A stretch of 64,000 bases of DNA. Source: Pseudomonas kilonensis (lineage in GTDB: Bacteria; Pseudomonadota; Gammaproteobacteria; Pseudomonadales; Pseudomonadaceae). The notes under the pieces were generated by a model. It was given only the letters and a program-made list of their open reading frames with translations, was not told where the DNA came from and ran no database searches. The position numbers and the translations under genes were made by a program. The DNA lies in NCBI RefSeq assembly GCF_001269885.1, contig NZ_LHVH01000007.1:1-64000 (forward strand). The letters are read 5' to 3'. This document shows positions 17,007-24,708 of this stretch, in pieces. The stretch's first letter is position 1. Each line of letters opens with the position of its first letter.

Positions 17007-17257
17007 GCGGCCGGTTGGACCAGTCGATAAACCGCCTCGACCACGTCATTGACGGTGCGCACCGACTTGAATTCTTCGGCGGCGATTTTCTTGCCGGTCT
17101 GGCGCTTGATATGGTCGATCAGGTCGACTGCATCGATGCTGTCGATTTCCAGGTCCTGGTACAGGTTCGATTCCAGCGTCACACGCTCAGGGTCCAGCTC
17201 GAAAAGCTCGACCAGAGCATCGCGCAGGGTGTGGAAAATGTCGTCACGAGTTTGCAT
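17003..17257 (-). CDS. Acyl carrier protein (first of a pair)
   Basis: An 84-residue acyl carrier protein with the phosphopantetheine site Ser40 in LEIDSIDAVDLIDHI, an acidic helix II typical of type II carriers. It would hold starter or growing polyene chains. No phosphopantetheinyl transferase is encoded in the window, so activation must come from elsewhere in the genome. The gene lies nine bases after the other carrier gene. Confidence 0.93.
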   Translation of the reverse strand: MQTRDDIFHTLRDALVELFELDPERVTLESNLYQDLEIDSIDAVDLIDHIKRQTGKKIAAEEFKSVRTVNDVVEAVYRLVQPAA

Positions 17258-17266
17258 GGTCCGGTC

Positions 17267-17524
17267 TCAGGGGCGTTTTGCAGTGACGAAGGCCGCAAGG
17301 CTTGCCACATTGCTGAAATGGTTACGGGTGTCCTTGGCGTCGGCATCGATCTTGATGCCGTACTCCCTCTGGATCGCCAGGCCGAGCTCCAGGGCATCCA
17401 CCGAGTCCAGGCCCAGGCCTTCGCCGAACAGGGTCTGGTGGTCGCCGATGTCGTCGATGCCGATGTCCTCCAGGCCGAGGGCGTCGATGATCAGCTGTTT
17501 GATGTCACGGTGCAGATCGCTCAT
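17267..17524 (-). CDS. Acyl carrier protein (second of a pair)
   Basis: An 85-residue carrier protein with Ser41 in GLGLDSVDALELG. It is quite different from its neighbour at 17003-17257, so the two carriers probably serve different steps, for example starter loading and elongation, as proposed for the two carriers of the E. coli aryl polyene system. It overlaps the acyltransferase gene by 20 bases. Confidence 0.93.
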   Translation of the reverse strand: MSDLHRDIKQLIIDALGLEDIGIDDIGDHQTLFGEGLGLDSVDALELGLAIQREYGIKIDADAKDTRNHFSNVASLAAFVTAKRP

Positions 17525-18314
17525 CTTCGGCGAGCTCCTTGATGTAATAGTGATGCAGAAAATCGTTGAGCCTGCGCGAAGCCTGGGGAGGCGGGCCGAG
17601 CGCGGCGAACGCCTGTGGGTCTATATCGGCCCCGACGCGGAAACTGAAGTGCACGCGGCGCTGGGGGATGCGATACCAGGGTTCAGCCTTGGTCAGGGTC
17701 GTGGGGCAGACCTTGATCGTGACGGGTGTGAGGATTTTCGCACCCCGCAGGGCGATGGCCGCCGCCCCCCGATGAAAGGCCGGCACCTGGCCTGGCTGGG
17801 TGCGCGTCCCTTCGGGGAAGACGATCAGCGTCTGGCCCTCTTGCAGGGCGTCGCTGGCGGCATCGAGCATGTCCATGCTGCCGTCGTTGCTGATGTATTG
17901 GGTCGAACGCAGTGGGCCACGGGTAAAGGGGTTGTCCCAGAGGCTTTGCTTGACCACGCAGTTGGCATCGCGCACCAGCCCGATCAGGAACACCACGTCG
18001 ATCAGCGACGGGTGGTTGGCAATGATCATCTGCCCGGGGCGCCCGAGCCGTTCGGCGCCATCGATCTGGTAGGTGAGCACGCCGGTGCGGGCCATGAACC
18101 GAATAAAGAACCAGAACAACCGCCCGACCGTGCGGCGCGCCCTTTGACGGTGAGCCTGGGCGTCGCCGGGCCACCAGGCCAGCAACGGGAATACCAGCAA
18201 ACGCAGGCACAGCCCGCCCAGCCCGAACAGGGCGAAGCTTGCTGCGGTCGCGACCAGGCGCCAGTAATAGGCGTCGCGATGTTTACCGGTCACCGGTTGC
18301 GTTGCCAGGTCCAT
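17505..18314 (-). CDS. 1-acylglycerol-3-phosphate acyltransferase-like protein (ApeD-type)
   Basis: A 269-residue PlsC-family acyltransferase with the catalytic NHPSLID (His101 to Asp106, HX4D) and acceptor-binding FPEGTR (166-171). Hydrophobic helices near residues 20-48 anchor it to the membrane. It probably attaches an acyl chain, possibly the polyene, to a glycerol- or sugar-phosphate lipid. Only an inferred role can be given, since there are two acyltransferases of different families in this operon. It overlaps the chain-length-factor-like gene by 25 bases. Confidence 0.88.
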   Translation of the reverse strand: MDLATQPVTGKHRDAYYWRLVATAASFALFGLGGLCLRLLVFPLLAWWPGDAQAHRQRARRTVGRLFWFFIRFMARTGVLTYQIDGAERLGRPGQMIIANHPSLIDVVFLIGLVRDANCVVKQSLWDNPFTRGPLRSTQYISNDGSMDMLDAASDALQEGQTLIVFPEGTRTQPGQVPAFHRGAAAIALRGAKILTPVTIKVCPTTLTKAEPWYRIPQRRVHFSFRVGADIDPQAFAALGPPPQASRRLNDFLHHYYIKELAEDERSAP

Positions 18315-19018
18315 ACACGATTCTTCCAGGCATGTTGGCAGGTGGTTTCGTTGTTCAGCAGGGTACGCAACAGATCCAGGGCATGGGGCCAGTCGCTACC
18401 AGACGATTGGCCGGCCTGCGCGCACAGGTCCAGTTGCCAGTCATCGCCCGGGGTCAGCAGCAGGCCCATGGCATAGGGAAACGGCACGTCATCGACCCAC
18501 GGAGCATAGACTTGCGGAGGTTGTTCTTCGGTGATCACCAGCAGCACCGCAGGCGATCCTTCGTTCAATAGCGCGACGGCCTCCAGCACACCGTGCTCCA
18601 ACCCGTCGCCGGTCGCGGCCAGGGCGGTCATTTCGCTGGTTTCGCCGCGCATGATCGACCACAGGCCAATCACCGCGTTGTGCACCGACAGGCTGAATTG
18701 GGTCGGCGACAATGGCTGATCGGCTGCCAGGTCCTTGAGAATCTCAAAAGTGCGCGGGGTTTCACCGTGGCGGGAAATAAAGACCAACGGTAGGTCCGGT
18801 CGACCCTCGGCCAACGGCCAGCCAACACTGAAGGCCATCCGCGCCAGGCGACTGAGGCGCCGGCGCTGCATGGCCGGCAGGAACGATACGTCAGGGGCGG
18901 CATCGCTGGGCGGCAATACGACCGGCTGTCGGCTCCATGCCTGCCAATCGTCCACGCTTTCGAGCCCAGGGGCCCATGCGCGCCATTGGGCGATATTGAA
19001 ATTGATCACAAACTTCAT
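18290..19018 (-). CDS. Beta-ketoacyl synthase chain-length-factor-like protein (ApeC-type)
   Basis: A 242-residue relative of the N-terminal half of ketosynthases. The nucleophile-elbow region reads FSLSVHNAVIGLWS, so the active-site cysteine is absent, and the length is little more than half of a full KS. Such proteins pair with a complete KS as a chain length factor; the likely partner is the ApeO-type enzyme at 3269-4465. It is the first gene of the operon. The start MKFVINFNIAQW follows GGGGTGGG and leaves a leader of about 80 bases from the predicted promoter. Confidence 0.85.
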   Translation of the reverse strand: MKFVINFNIAQWRAWAPGLESVDDWQAWSRQPVVLPPSDAAPDVSFLPAMQRRRLSRLARMAFSVGWPLAEGRPDLPLVFISRHGETPRTFEILKDLAADQPLSPTQFSLSVHNAVIGLWSIMRGETSEMTALAATGDGLEHGVLEAVALLNEGSPAVLLVITEEQPPQVYAPWVDDVPFPYAMGLLLTPGDDWQLDLCAQAGQSSGSDWPHALDLLRTLLNNETTCQHAWKNRVWTWQRNR

Positions 19019-19103
19019 CCCACCCCTGCGGGCTTTTATTGTCACGGTTCAGTGGTTTGACCCGCGTCCAACCCTGCATGGCCTTGCGACCCAAGTGGCG
19101 CGC

Positions 19104-19132
19104 ATTATCCCGGTGCGGTTGGCTTGTAGCAA
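19104..19132 (-). promoter_or_regulatory. Sigma70-type promoter of the aryl polyene operon
   Basis: On the minus strand TTGCTA (19132-19127) and GATAAT (19109-19104) are separated by exactly 17 bases, matching -35 at four and -10 at five of six positions. Transcription would begin near 19097 and reach the first gene after about 80 bases. The rest of 19019-19368 holds the leader and, near 19291-19306, a small dyad CCTTCT-ACGC-AGAAGG ahead of the divergent parA gene that could be an operator. I saw no further gene there. Confidence 0.55.
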
Positions 19133-19368
19133 ATACTGGTTACATTTTGCCCAGCGAAATGTACGAGTTGGTCCGCTCAAGGCCAGACCCGGACCATGGT
19201 CGCGATCAGCACGAGCCGGTCTGTCGGTTGTTTCTGTCACGGTCTGGGCGAATTGACGTCCGAATCGTTGGAAAAGCCACTGTTGCTGTAGTCCTTCTAC
19301 GCAGAAGGTAGCTAAGCAGTGTCGCTGCCTACTACACTCGGGAATCTTTGATACACGGAGGTTTTGAC

Positions 19369-20139
19369 ATGCGGCGTGTGGTGTTCAATCAGAAAGGTGG
19401 CGTTGGCAAGTCCAGCATCGCCTGCAATCTGGCGGCAGTCAGCGCCAGCGAAGGCTATCGCACGCTGTTGGTAGACCTGGATGCCCAGGCCAACTCCACT
19501 CAATACCTGACTGGCTTGACCGGCGATGACATTCCCATGGGCATTGCCGATTTCTTCAAGCAAACCCTGTCGTCCGGGCCGTTCTCGAAAAAGAACAAGG
19601 TGGATATCTACGAAACGCCGTTCGACAACCTGCACGTGATCACCGCCACGGCGGAACTGACGGATCTGCAGCCCAAGCTTGAGGCCAAGCACAAGATCAA
19701 CAAGCTGCGCAAACTGCTTGAAGAGCTGGAGGAGGATTACGACCGGATTTACCTGGATACCCCGCCTGCACTGAATTTCTATGCGGTTTCAGCATTGATC
19801 GCCGCCGATCGGGTGCTGATCCCCTTCGACTGCGACAGCTTCTCCCGGCAGGCCCTGTACGGCCTGCTGGCGGAAATCGAAGAGCTCAAGGACGACCATA
19901 ACGAAGGCCTGGAAGTCGAAGGCATCGTGGTCAACCAATTCCAGGCCCGGGCCAGCCTGCCGCAACAGATTCTCGACGAACTGATCGCCGAAGGCCTGCC
20001 CGTATTGCCGGTGTACCTGAGCAGTTCGGTGCGTATGCGCGAGTCCCACCAGGCCAGCCTGCCGCTGATCCACCTCGACCCGCGGCACAAGCTGACCCAG
20101 CAGTTCATGGAGTTGCATAGCCTGCTGGAAAGCGCCTGA
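19369..20139 (+). CDS. ParA/Soj-family P-loop ATPase, orphan
   Basis: A 256-residue deviant Walker ATPase with KGGVGKSS at residues 9-16, switch I around DLDAQANST and the Walker B-like segment IYLDTPPAL. ParA proteins cycle between DNA-bound ATP dimers and free ADP forms to position cargo. There is no ParB, parS-like array or chemotaxis partner next to it, and no N-terminal DNA-binding domain, so its cargo is unknown. The start has a clear CGGAGG ribosome site seven bases upstream. It is divergent from the aryl polyene operon and shares its 350-base control region. Confidence 0.85.
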   Translation: MRRVVFNQKGGVGKSSIACNLAAVSASEGYRTLLVDLDAQANSTQYLTGLTGDDIPMGIADFFKQTLSSGPFSKKNKVDIYETPFDNLHVITATAELTDLQPKLEAKHKINKLRKLLEELEEDYDRIYLDTPPALNFYAVSALIAADRVLIPFDCDSFSRQALYGLLAEIEELKDDHNEGLEVEGIVVNQFQARASLPQQILDELIAEGLPVLPVYLSSSVRMRESHQASLPLIHLDPRHKLTQQFMELHSLLESA

Positions 20140-20159
20140 ATCTGACCTGTGCAAAACCC

Positions 20160-20277
20160 ATGTGGGAGCAACTGTGTGGGAGCAAGGCTTGCCCGCGATG
20201 AAAACGCCGCGGTCTCTTGAGGACCGCAGCGCCTGGATCGCGAGCAAGCTTTGCTCCCACAAAGCCCGCTCCCACAG
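20160..20277. repeat. Compound REP element, copy A (85-bp core 20176-20260)
   Basis: Two REP sequences in opposite orientation flank a hairpin GCGGTC-TCTTGAG-GACCGC. The 85-bp core recurs at 37490-37574 and 61395-61479 with at most one base change. It lies between the convergent ends of parA and trxC. Confidence 0.9.
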
Positions 20278-20290
20278 TTATCTCATGGCT

Positions 20291-20713
20291 TCAAATCCCC
20301 TGGCTGCGCAACCAAGCCATCAACTGCGGCAACGGCAGCGCCCCACTCTGGCGCGCTACTTCCCGGCCGTCCTTGAACAGAATCAGGCTGGGAATCGAGC
20401 GAATGCCCAACTGCGCCGACAGTTGCTGGTTGGCCTCGCTGTCGAGCTTGGTCAACCGGCATTTGCCCACCAGCTGTGCGGCGGCTTGTTCGAACACGGG
20501 CGCGAAGGACTTGCACGGCCCACACCAATCGGCCCACACATCCACCAGCAACGGCAGGTCACCCTTGATCTGGCTGGCGTAATCGCCTTGTTTGAGTTCG
20601 AACGGTTTGCTCAATAACACCTGGGCCTTGCAGCGCCCGCACTTGGGCTGGTCGCCCAGGCGTTCGGCGGGTATGCGATTGAGCCCGTTGCAATGGGGGC
20701 AGGGGATCAGCAT
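20291..20713 (-). CDS. trxC: Thioredoxin 2
   Basis: A 140-residue thioredoxin with an N-terminal zinc ribbon (Cys5, Cys8, Cys25, Cys28) followed by a thioredoxin fold with the active site WCGPC (Cys64, Cys67). Thioredoxin 2 reduces protein disulfides in the cytoplasm, and in E. coli the zinc domain tunes its response to oxidative stress. The cis-proline lies in IRSIPSLILF. Length and both metal-binding pairs match the family. It stands alone, with a good GGAG site before the ATG. Confidence 0.95.
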   Translation of the reverse strand: MLIPCPHCNGLNRIPAERLGDQPKCGRCKAQVLLSKPFELKQGDYASQIKGDLPLLVDVWADWCGPCKSFAPVFEQAAAQLVGKCRLTKLDSEANQQLSAQLGIRSIPSLILFKDGREVARQSGALPLPQLMAWLRSQGI

Positions 20714-20774
20714 CAGGTCAGTCTCCAGAAAATCTTTGGCACAGATTGAACACTATATAGAAACCACCACAAAA

Positions 20775-20808
20775 ACCCCTGTGGGAGCAAGCTTGCTCCC
20801 ACAGGGGT
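20775..20808. repeat. Perfect 34-bp palindrome of REP type
   Basis: The sequence from 20775 to 20808 equals its own reverse complement, centred on GCAAGCTTGC. It lies between ycaC and trxC, both on the minus strand. It could slow or stop transcription from ycaC into trxC, but it lacks a proper T-run. Confidence 0.85.
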
Positions 20809-20823
20809 AAATCGGTGTGGCTG

Positions 20824-21450
20824 TTATTTAGCGTTGGTCAGCGTGTTGTAGCTGGTCATCAGGTTGCGGTAGTCCGGGATGTGGTTGGAGAACAAGGTCG
20901 CCAGCCCTTCCACGTCGTTGCGCCAGTCGCGGTGCAGTTCACAAGCCAGGCCGAACCAGGTCATCAGTTGCGCACCGGAGGATGACATGCGGTCCCAGGC
21001 CGATTGACGGGTCAGCTCGTTGAACGTGCCGGACGCATCGGTGACCACGAACACTTCGAAACCTTCGGCCAGGGCCGACAGTGCCGGGAAGGCTACGCAG
21101 ACTTCAGTGACGACGCCGGCGATGATCAGTTGTTTCTTGCCGGTGGCCTTGATCGCCTTGACGAAATCTTCGTTGTCCCAGGCGTTGATCTGGCCAGGAC
21201 GAGCGATGTACGGCGCATCCGGGAACAGCGTCTTGAGTTCTGGCATCAACGGGCCGTTGGGGCCTGTTTCGAAGCTGGTGGTGAGGATGGTCGGCAGTTG
21301 GAAGTACTTTGCCAGGTCAGCCAGGGCCAGCACGTTGTTCTTGAAGCGGTCCGGGTCGATGTCGCGTACCAGGGACAGCAGGCCGGCTTGGTGATCGACC
21401 AGCAGAACGGCGGCGTTATCTTTGTCGAGACGGTTGTAGGAAGTGGTCAT
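20824..21450 (-). CDS. ycaC: Isochorismatase-family hydrolase YcaC
   Basis: A 208-residue cysteine hydrolase of the isochorismatase superfamily, close to YcaC. The conserved aspartate is in LLVDHQAGL, the lysine in KAIKATGKKQL and the nucleophilic cysteine in VVTEVCVAFPALSAL. YcaC forms octamers; its natural substrate is not established. It is divergent from the LysR gene at 21653, and such pairs are commonly regulator and target, so induction by that LysR protein is a reasonable guess. Confidence 0.9.
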   Translation of the reverse strand: MTTSYNRLDKDNAAVLLVDHQAGLLSLVRDIDPDRFKNNVLALADLAKYFQLPTILTTSFETGPNGPLMPELKTLFPDAPYIARPGQINAWDNEDFVKAIKATGKKQLIIAGVVTEVCVAFPALSALAEGFEVFVVTDASGTFNELTRQSAWDRMSSSGAQLMTWFGLACELHRDWRNDVEGLATLFSNHIPDYRNLMTSYNTLTNAK

Positions 21451-21652
21451 GGCGTAGCCCTCATTAAGTTTTGGTTGCCGAAGGTTTCGGCGTGGTTAAG
21501 GTTTTTAATGGCGGTGTTGCGATTATTCGGTGACTCATCTGGCCGAAGCGCCGGTTTGAATCCGTGTTGCGTTTCGATGGGTGTAGATTAAAACTGGCAC
21601 CTTTGATGCGCTAGACTGCAAAAATTCGCCTTAGCGTTCTATTTGGAGAACG

Positions 21653-22561
21653 ATCATCGAAGACCTCAACACGCTTTACTACTTCACCCAGGTGGTCGAG
21701 CACCGCGGTTTCGCCGCCGCGGGCCGGGCGCTGGACATGCCAAAATCCAAGCTCAGCCGGCGTATTGCCCAGTTGGAGGAGCGGCTCGGGGTGCGGTTAC
21801 TCCATCGCACCAGCCGCCACTGCACGTTGACGGAGATCGGCCAGGCCTATTACCAGCGCTGCCTGGCGATGCGGGTCGAGGCCGAGAGCGCGGCGGAAGT
21901 GATCGAGCGCAACCGCTCCGAACCCCAGGGGCTGGTGCGCATCAGTTGCCCGACGGCGCTGCTCAACAGCTGGGTCGGGCCGATGCTGACTCGCTACATG
22001 CTCAAGTACCCACGGGTGGAGTTGTTCATCGAGAGCACCAACCGCCGGGTCGACCTGATCCATGAAGGGTTCGATATCGCCTTGCGGGTGCGCTTTCCGC
22101 CGCTGGAAAACACCGACATGGTCATGAAAGTGCTGAGCAACAGCACCCAGTGCCTGGTGGGCAGCCCGGCGTTTCTGGAGCGCTTGTCTTCACCGGCTTC
22201 CCCGGCGGACCTCAATGGCTTGCCCAGCGTGCACTGGGGCGCGGCGCAGCGGGAATACCAGTGGGAGTTGTTCGGCCCGGACGGCACCCGCGCGCTGATC
22301 CGCCATGAACCGCGCATGGTCACCGACGACCTGCTGGCCCTGCGTCACGCCGTGTTGGCCGGCATCGGCGTCGCCCACCTGCCCGCCGTGGTGGTGCGCG
22401 AAGACATAGCGGCCGGCCGATTGGTGGAACTGGTGCCGGGCTGGACGCCCAAGTGCGGGATCGTCCATGCGATCTTTGCCTCGCGACGCGGGTTGCTGCC
22501 GTCGGTGCGTACGCTGATTGACTTTCTGGCCGAGGAATTCAGCCAGAGTGATATGGCGTAG
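21653..22561 (+). CDS. LysR-family regulator lacking an ordinary start codon
   Basis: A LysR regulator of about 302 residues: winged helix at the N-terminus (FAAAGRALDMPKSKLSRRIAQLEERLGVRL), then a substrate-binding domain. The conserved beginning IEDLNTLYYFTQVVEHRGF is encoded, but the codon expected to be the start reads ATC (21653 or 21656). An in-frame stop lies at 21632-21634, and between it and 21692 there is no ATG, GTG or TTG. GTG at 21692 would remove the first helix. GGAG at 21645-21648 fits initiation at ATC. Either a rare AUC start is used or the gene is damaged. It faces ycaC. Confidence 0.78.
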   Translation: MIEDLNTLYYFTQVVEHRGFAAAGRALDMPKSKLSRRIAQLEERLGVRLLHRTSRHCTLTEIGQAYYQRCLAMRVEAESAAEVIERNRSEPQGLVRISCPTALLNSWVGPMLTRYMLKYPRVELFIESTNRRVDLIHEGFDIALRVRFPPLENTDMVMKVLSNSTQCLVGSPAFLERLSSPASPADLNGLPSVHWGAAQREYQWELFGPDGTRALIRHEPRMVTDDLLALRHAVLAGIGVAHLPAVVVREDIAAGRLVELVPGWTPKCGIVHAIFASRRGLLPSVRTLIDFLAEEFSQSDMA

Positions 22562-22642
22562 CGTGGAGGCAGCCATGCCAGTGTATTTCCCTTGTGTGGG
22601 TTTGCTTGGGATGGTGGCCTGATAGTTGGTCGGGGGGTTTTG

Positions 22643-22925
22643 ACCGGGTACATATCCATTTCTGCGGTAACGGCCACTTAGGGTTCCGCTTTTACAGCGG
22701 GTCACTTTTGGAAGAGCGCCAAAAGTAACCAAAAGCGCTTTGCCCCACCACTCGGCACCTCGCCTAGGCTCGGTGTGCCCTCACTCCGGCATTGCTCCGT
22801 GGGCCCGCCGCGAAGGGCCATCCATGGCCCAGCGCGGCTATCCCGGCATCCATGCCGGGATGCCCACTCCACAATGCCTGCGTTCGGCCAGCGTGGTTAA
22901 CGGGGCGCCCGAAATCAACGTCCAC
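22643..22925. repeat. Conserved Pseudomonas intergenic repeat with several palindromes
   Basis: This non-coding block has the wording of a repeat I recall at many sites in P. fluorescens genomes, containing GGTTCCGCTTTTACAGCGG, a GCGCCAAAAGTAACC segment, and the palindrome CCCGGCATCCATGCCGGG near 22839-22856. Translations through it are low-complexity and start without ribosome sites. It leads directly into the tandem array that follows. Confidence 0.6.
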
Positions 22926-22926
22926 C

Positions 22927-23850
22927 GCGAGGCGGCCTAGTAGCCGACCTGGCTCTCCCGGTCGTACACCTGTCAGACTTGTTTGGGCTGGTCCTGTGGG
23001 AGCAAAGCTTGCTCGCGAGGCGGCCTAGTAGCCGACCTGGCTCTCACGGTCGTACACCCATCAGACTTGTTTGAGCAGGTCCTGTGGGAGCAAAGCTTGC
23101 TCGCGAGGCGGCCTAGTAGCCGACCTGGCTCTCCCGGTCGTACACCCATCAGACTTGTTTGAGCAGGTCCTGTGGGAGCAAAGCTTGCTCGCGAAGGCGG
23201 CCTGACGGCCGACCTGGCTCTCCCGGTCGTACACCCGTCAGACTTGTTTGGGCAGGTCCTGTGGGAGCAAAGCTTGCTCGCGAGGCGGCCTAGTAGCCGA
23301 CCTGGCTCTCCCGGTCGTACACCCATCAGACTTGTTTGGGCAGGTCCTGTGGGAGCAAAGCTTGCTCGCGAGGCGGCCTGACGGCCGACCTGGCTCTCAC
23401 GGTCGTACACCCATCAGACTTGTTTGAGCAGGTCCTGTGGGAGCAAAGCTTGCTCGCGAGGCGGCCTAGTAGCCGACCTGGCTCTCCCGGTCGTACACCC
23501 GTCAGACTTGTTTGGGCAGGTCCTGTGGGAGCAAAGCTTGCTCGCGAGGCGGCCTAGTAGCCGACCTGGCTCTCCCGGTCGTACACCCGTCAGACTTGTT
23601 TGAGCAGGTCCTGTGGGAGCAAAGCTTGCTCGCGAGGCGGCCTAGTAGCCGACCTGGCTCTCCCGGTCGTACACCCGTCAGACTTGTTTGGGCAGGTCCT
23701 GTGGGAGCAAAGCTTGCTCGCGAAGGCGGCCTGACGGCCGACCTGGCTCTCCCGGTCGTACACCCGTCAGACTTGTTTGGGCTGGTCCTGTGGGAGCAAA
23801 GCTTGCTCGCGAGGCGGCCTGATAGCCGGCCTGGGCTCTCCCTCTCGTAC
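22927..23850. repeat. Tandem array of about ten 88-bp REP-containing units
   Basis: Ten complete units of 88 or 89 bp begin at 22927 and step to 23809, followed by a degenerate partial eleventh. Each starts GCGAGGCGGCCTAGTAGCCG, has a middle CTGGCTCTCCCGGTCGTACACC, then CAGACTTGTTTG, and ends with the REP half CCTGTGGGAGCAAAGCTTGCTC. Units differ at a few fixed sites (TAGTAGCCG or TGACGGCCG, CCG or CCA before TCAG, GGGCAGG or GAGCAGG) in shuffled combinations. Because 88 is not a multiple of three, no reading frame is kept from unit to unit, so I take it as non-coding. Confidence 0.95.
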
Positions 23851-23967
23851 TCCAATCCCATTGTGGGGCTTGCACTCAAGGCTGCCATTCATCAGGTGCG
23901 CCGCACTGAAAAGGTGTCACGGCCTCAAAAAGACACCACGTATCTGTTTGCAGACTCAGGAGGTCCC

Positions 23968-24246
23968 ATGAGCCATCCTCAAGACCCAGCCACTCCCCAA
24001 ACAGTGGACAACCCCAACGATGACGGCTTCGTACTCGGCACCGCCGGCCGCGACGAGGACCCCAACGCCGCCCCGTCCTACGCCACCGACCGCCGCCACG
24101 ACCGGGATGAACTGACCCCTGAAGACGCCCGCGGCATGCCCGGTTACCCGGAGAAAAAAACGCCGGCCAAACCGGTTGGCGAAGAGGGGGCCGAGACGGA
24201 ACCGGGCATCGAGATGCCTGAGCAGGGGAACGATAAGGTTGGGTGA
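23968..24246 (+). CDS. Small acidic, disordered conserved protein
   Basis: A 92-residue protein beginning MSHPQDPATPQTVDNPNDD, rich in Asp, Glu, Pro, Asn and Gly, with no hydrophobic core, signal peptide or cysteine. It is probably intrinsically disordered. The start has a very strong ribosome site (CAGGAGGTCCC) directly upstream, which separates it from the read-through frame that enters from the repeat array. I recall similar uncharacterised proteins in other Pseudomonas but know no function. It stands alone between the array and higB. Confidence 0.7.
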   Translation: MSHPQDPATPQTVDNPNDDGFVLGTAGRDEDPNAAPSYATDRRHDRDELTPEDARGMPGYPEKKTPAKPVGEEGAETEPGIEMPEQGNDKVG

Positions 24247-24343
24247 GCAGGACTCATATCTGCTCACATTTCTTACCGAGACCTAAAGCTTTTGGCGACT
24301 AGGCTGGAAACCAGCAAGAACTAACCATTTGTCTAACTGGCGC

Positions 24344-24400
24344 TATCGCAATTTGCGATGCGCCAGATTTGTGTTTAACTTCCCCATAGCAAAATGCGAT
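24344..24400. promoter_or_regulatory. Palindromic operator pair upstream of higBA
   Basis: Box 1 (24344-24359) reads TATCGCAATTTGCGAT, a nearly perfect palindrome. Box 2 (24386-24400) reads on the other strand ATCGCATTTTGCTAT and is a looser copy. They are about 42 bases apart, just before higB at 24412, and box 2 overlaps a possible -10 (GATAAG at 24398-24403). HigA-type antitoxins repress their own promoter through such dyads, so these are the likely HigA sites. Confidence 0.6.
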
Positions 24401-24411
24401 AAGGACGTTGC

Positions 24412-24708
24412 ATGCATGTGATCACTGAGAAACGCATTTGGGAGGCCAAGGAGACATGGCCACATTCAGCGAATGCGTTGGATCAATGGTATCGGCTGAT
24501 CAAGCGCAATAGCCCGGCTGTTTTCGCAGCGATGAAATCCATATTTCCGGCAACCGACAAGGTCGGTCCGCTGCATGTGTTTGACATCGGTGGAAACAAG
24601 TTGCGGCTGATTGCGGTGATTCGATACCGAGCGCAGCGTCTGTATATCAAATGCGTGCTTGACCATCGGGAATACGACAGAGGCAGGTGGAAGGAGGAAA
24701 AGGGATGA
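24412..24708 (+). CDS. higB: HigB-type mRNA interferase toxin
   Basis: A 98-residue RelE-superfamily toxin resembling the E. coli K-12 HigB: MHVITEKRIWEAKETWP at the start, FPATDKVGPLHVFDIGGNKLRLIAVIRY in the core, and YIKCVLDHREYDRGRW near the end. HigB cuts mRNA on the ribosome. The gene overlaps higA by four bases (ATGA), with toxin first, the usual higBA order. The conserved C-terminal His and Tyr (DHREYD) are present, so it looks intact. Confidence 0.9.
   Translation: MHVITEKRIWEAKETWPHSANALDQWYRLIKRNSPAVFAAMKSIFPATDKVGPLHVFDIGGNKLRLIAVIRYRAQRLYIKCVLDHREYDRGRWKEEKG

Noticed and set aside
22643..22925. Remnant of a transposase or other gene
   Set aside because: The block is a multi-palindrome intergenic repeat without any recognisable protein similarity.
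22927..23850. CRISPR-like regular repeats
   Set aside because: The whole 88-bp unit is repeated with no unique spacers, units are too long, and there are no cas genes.
22973..23888. Open frames on both strands across the tandem array
   Set aside because: They arise because the repeat lacks certain stops. The 88-bp period shifts the frame at each unit, and no ribosome sites are present.
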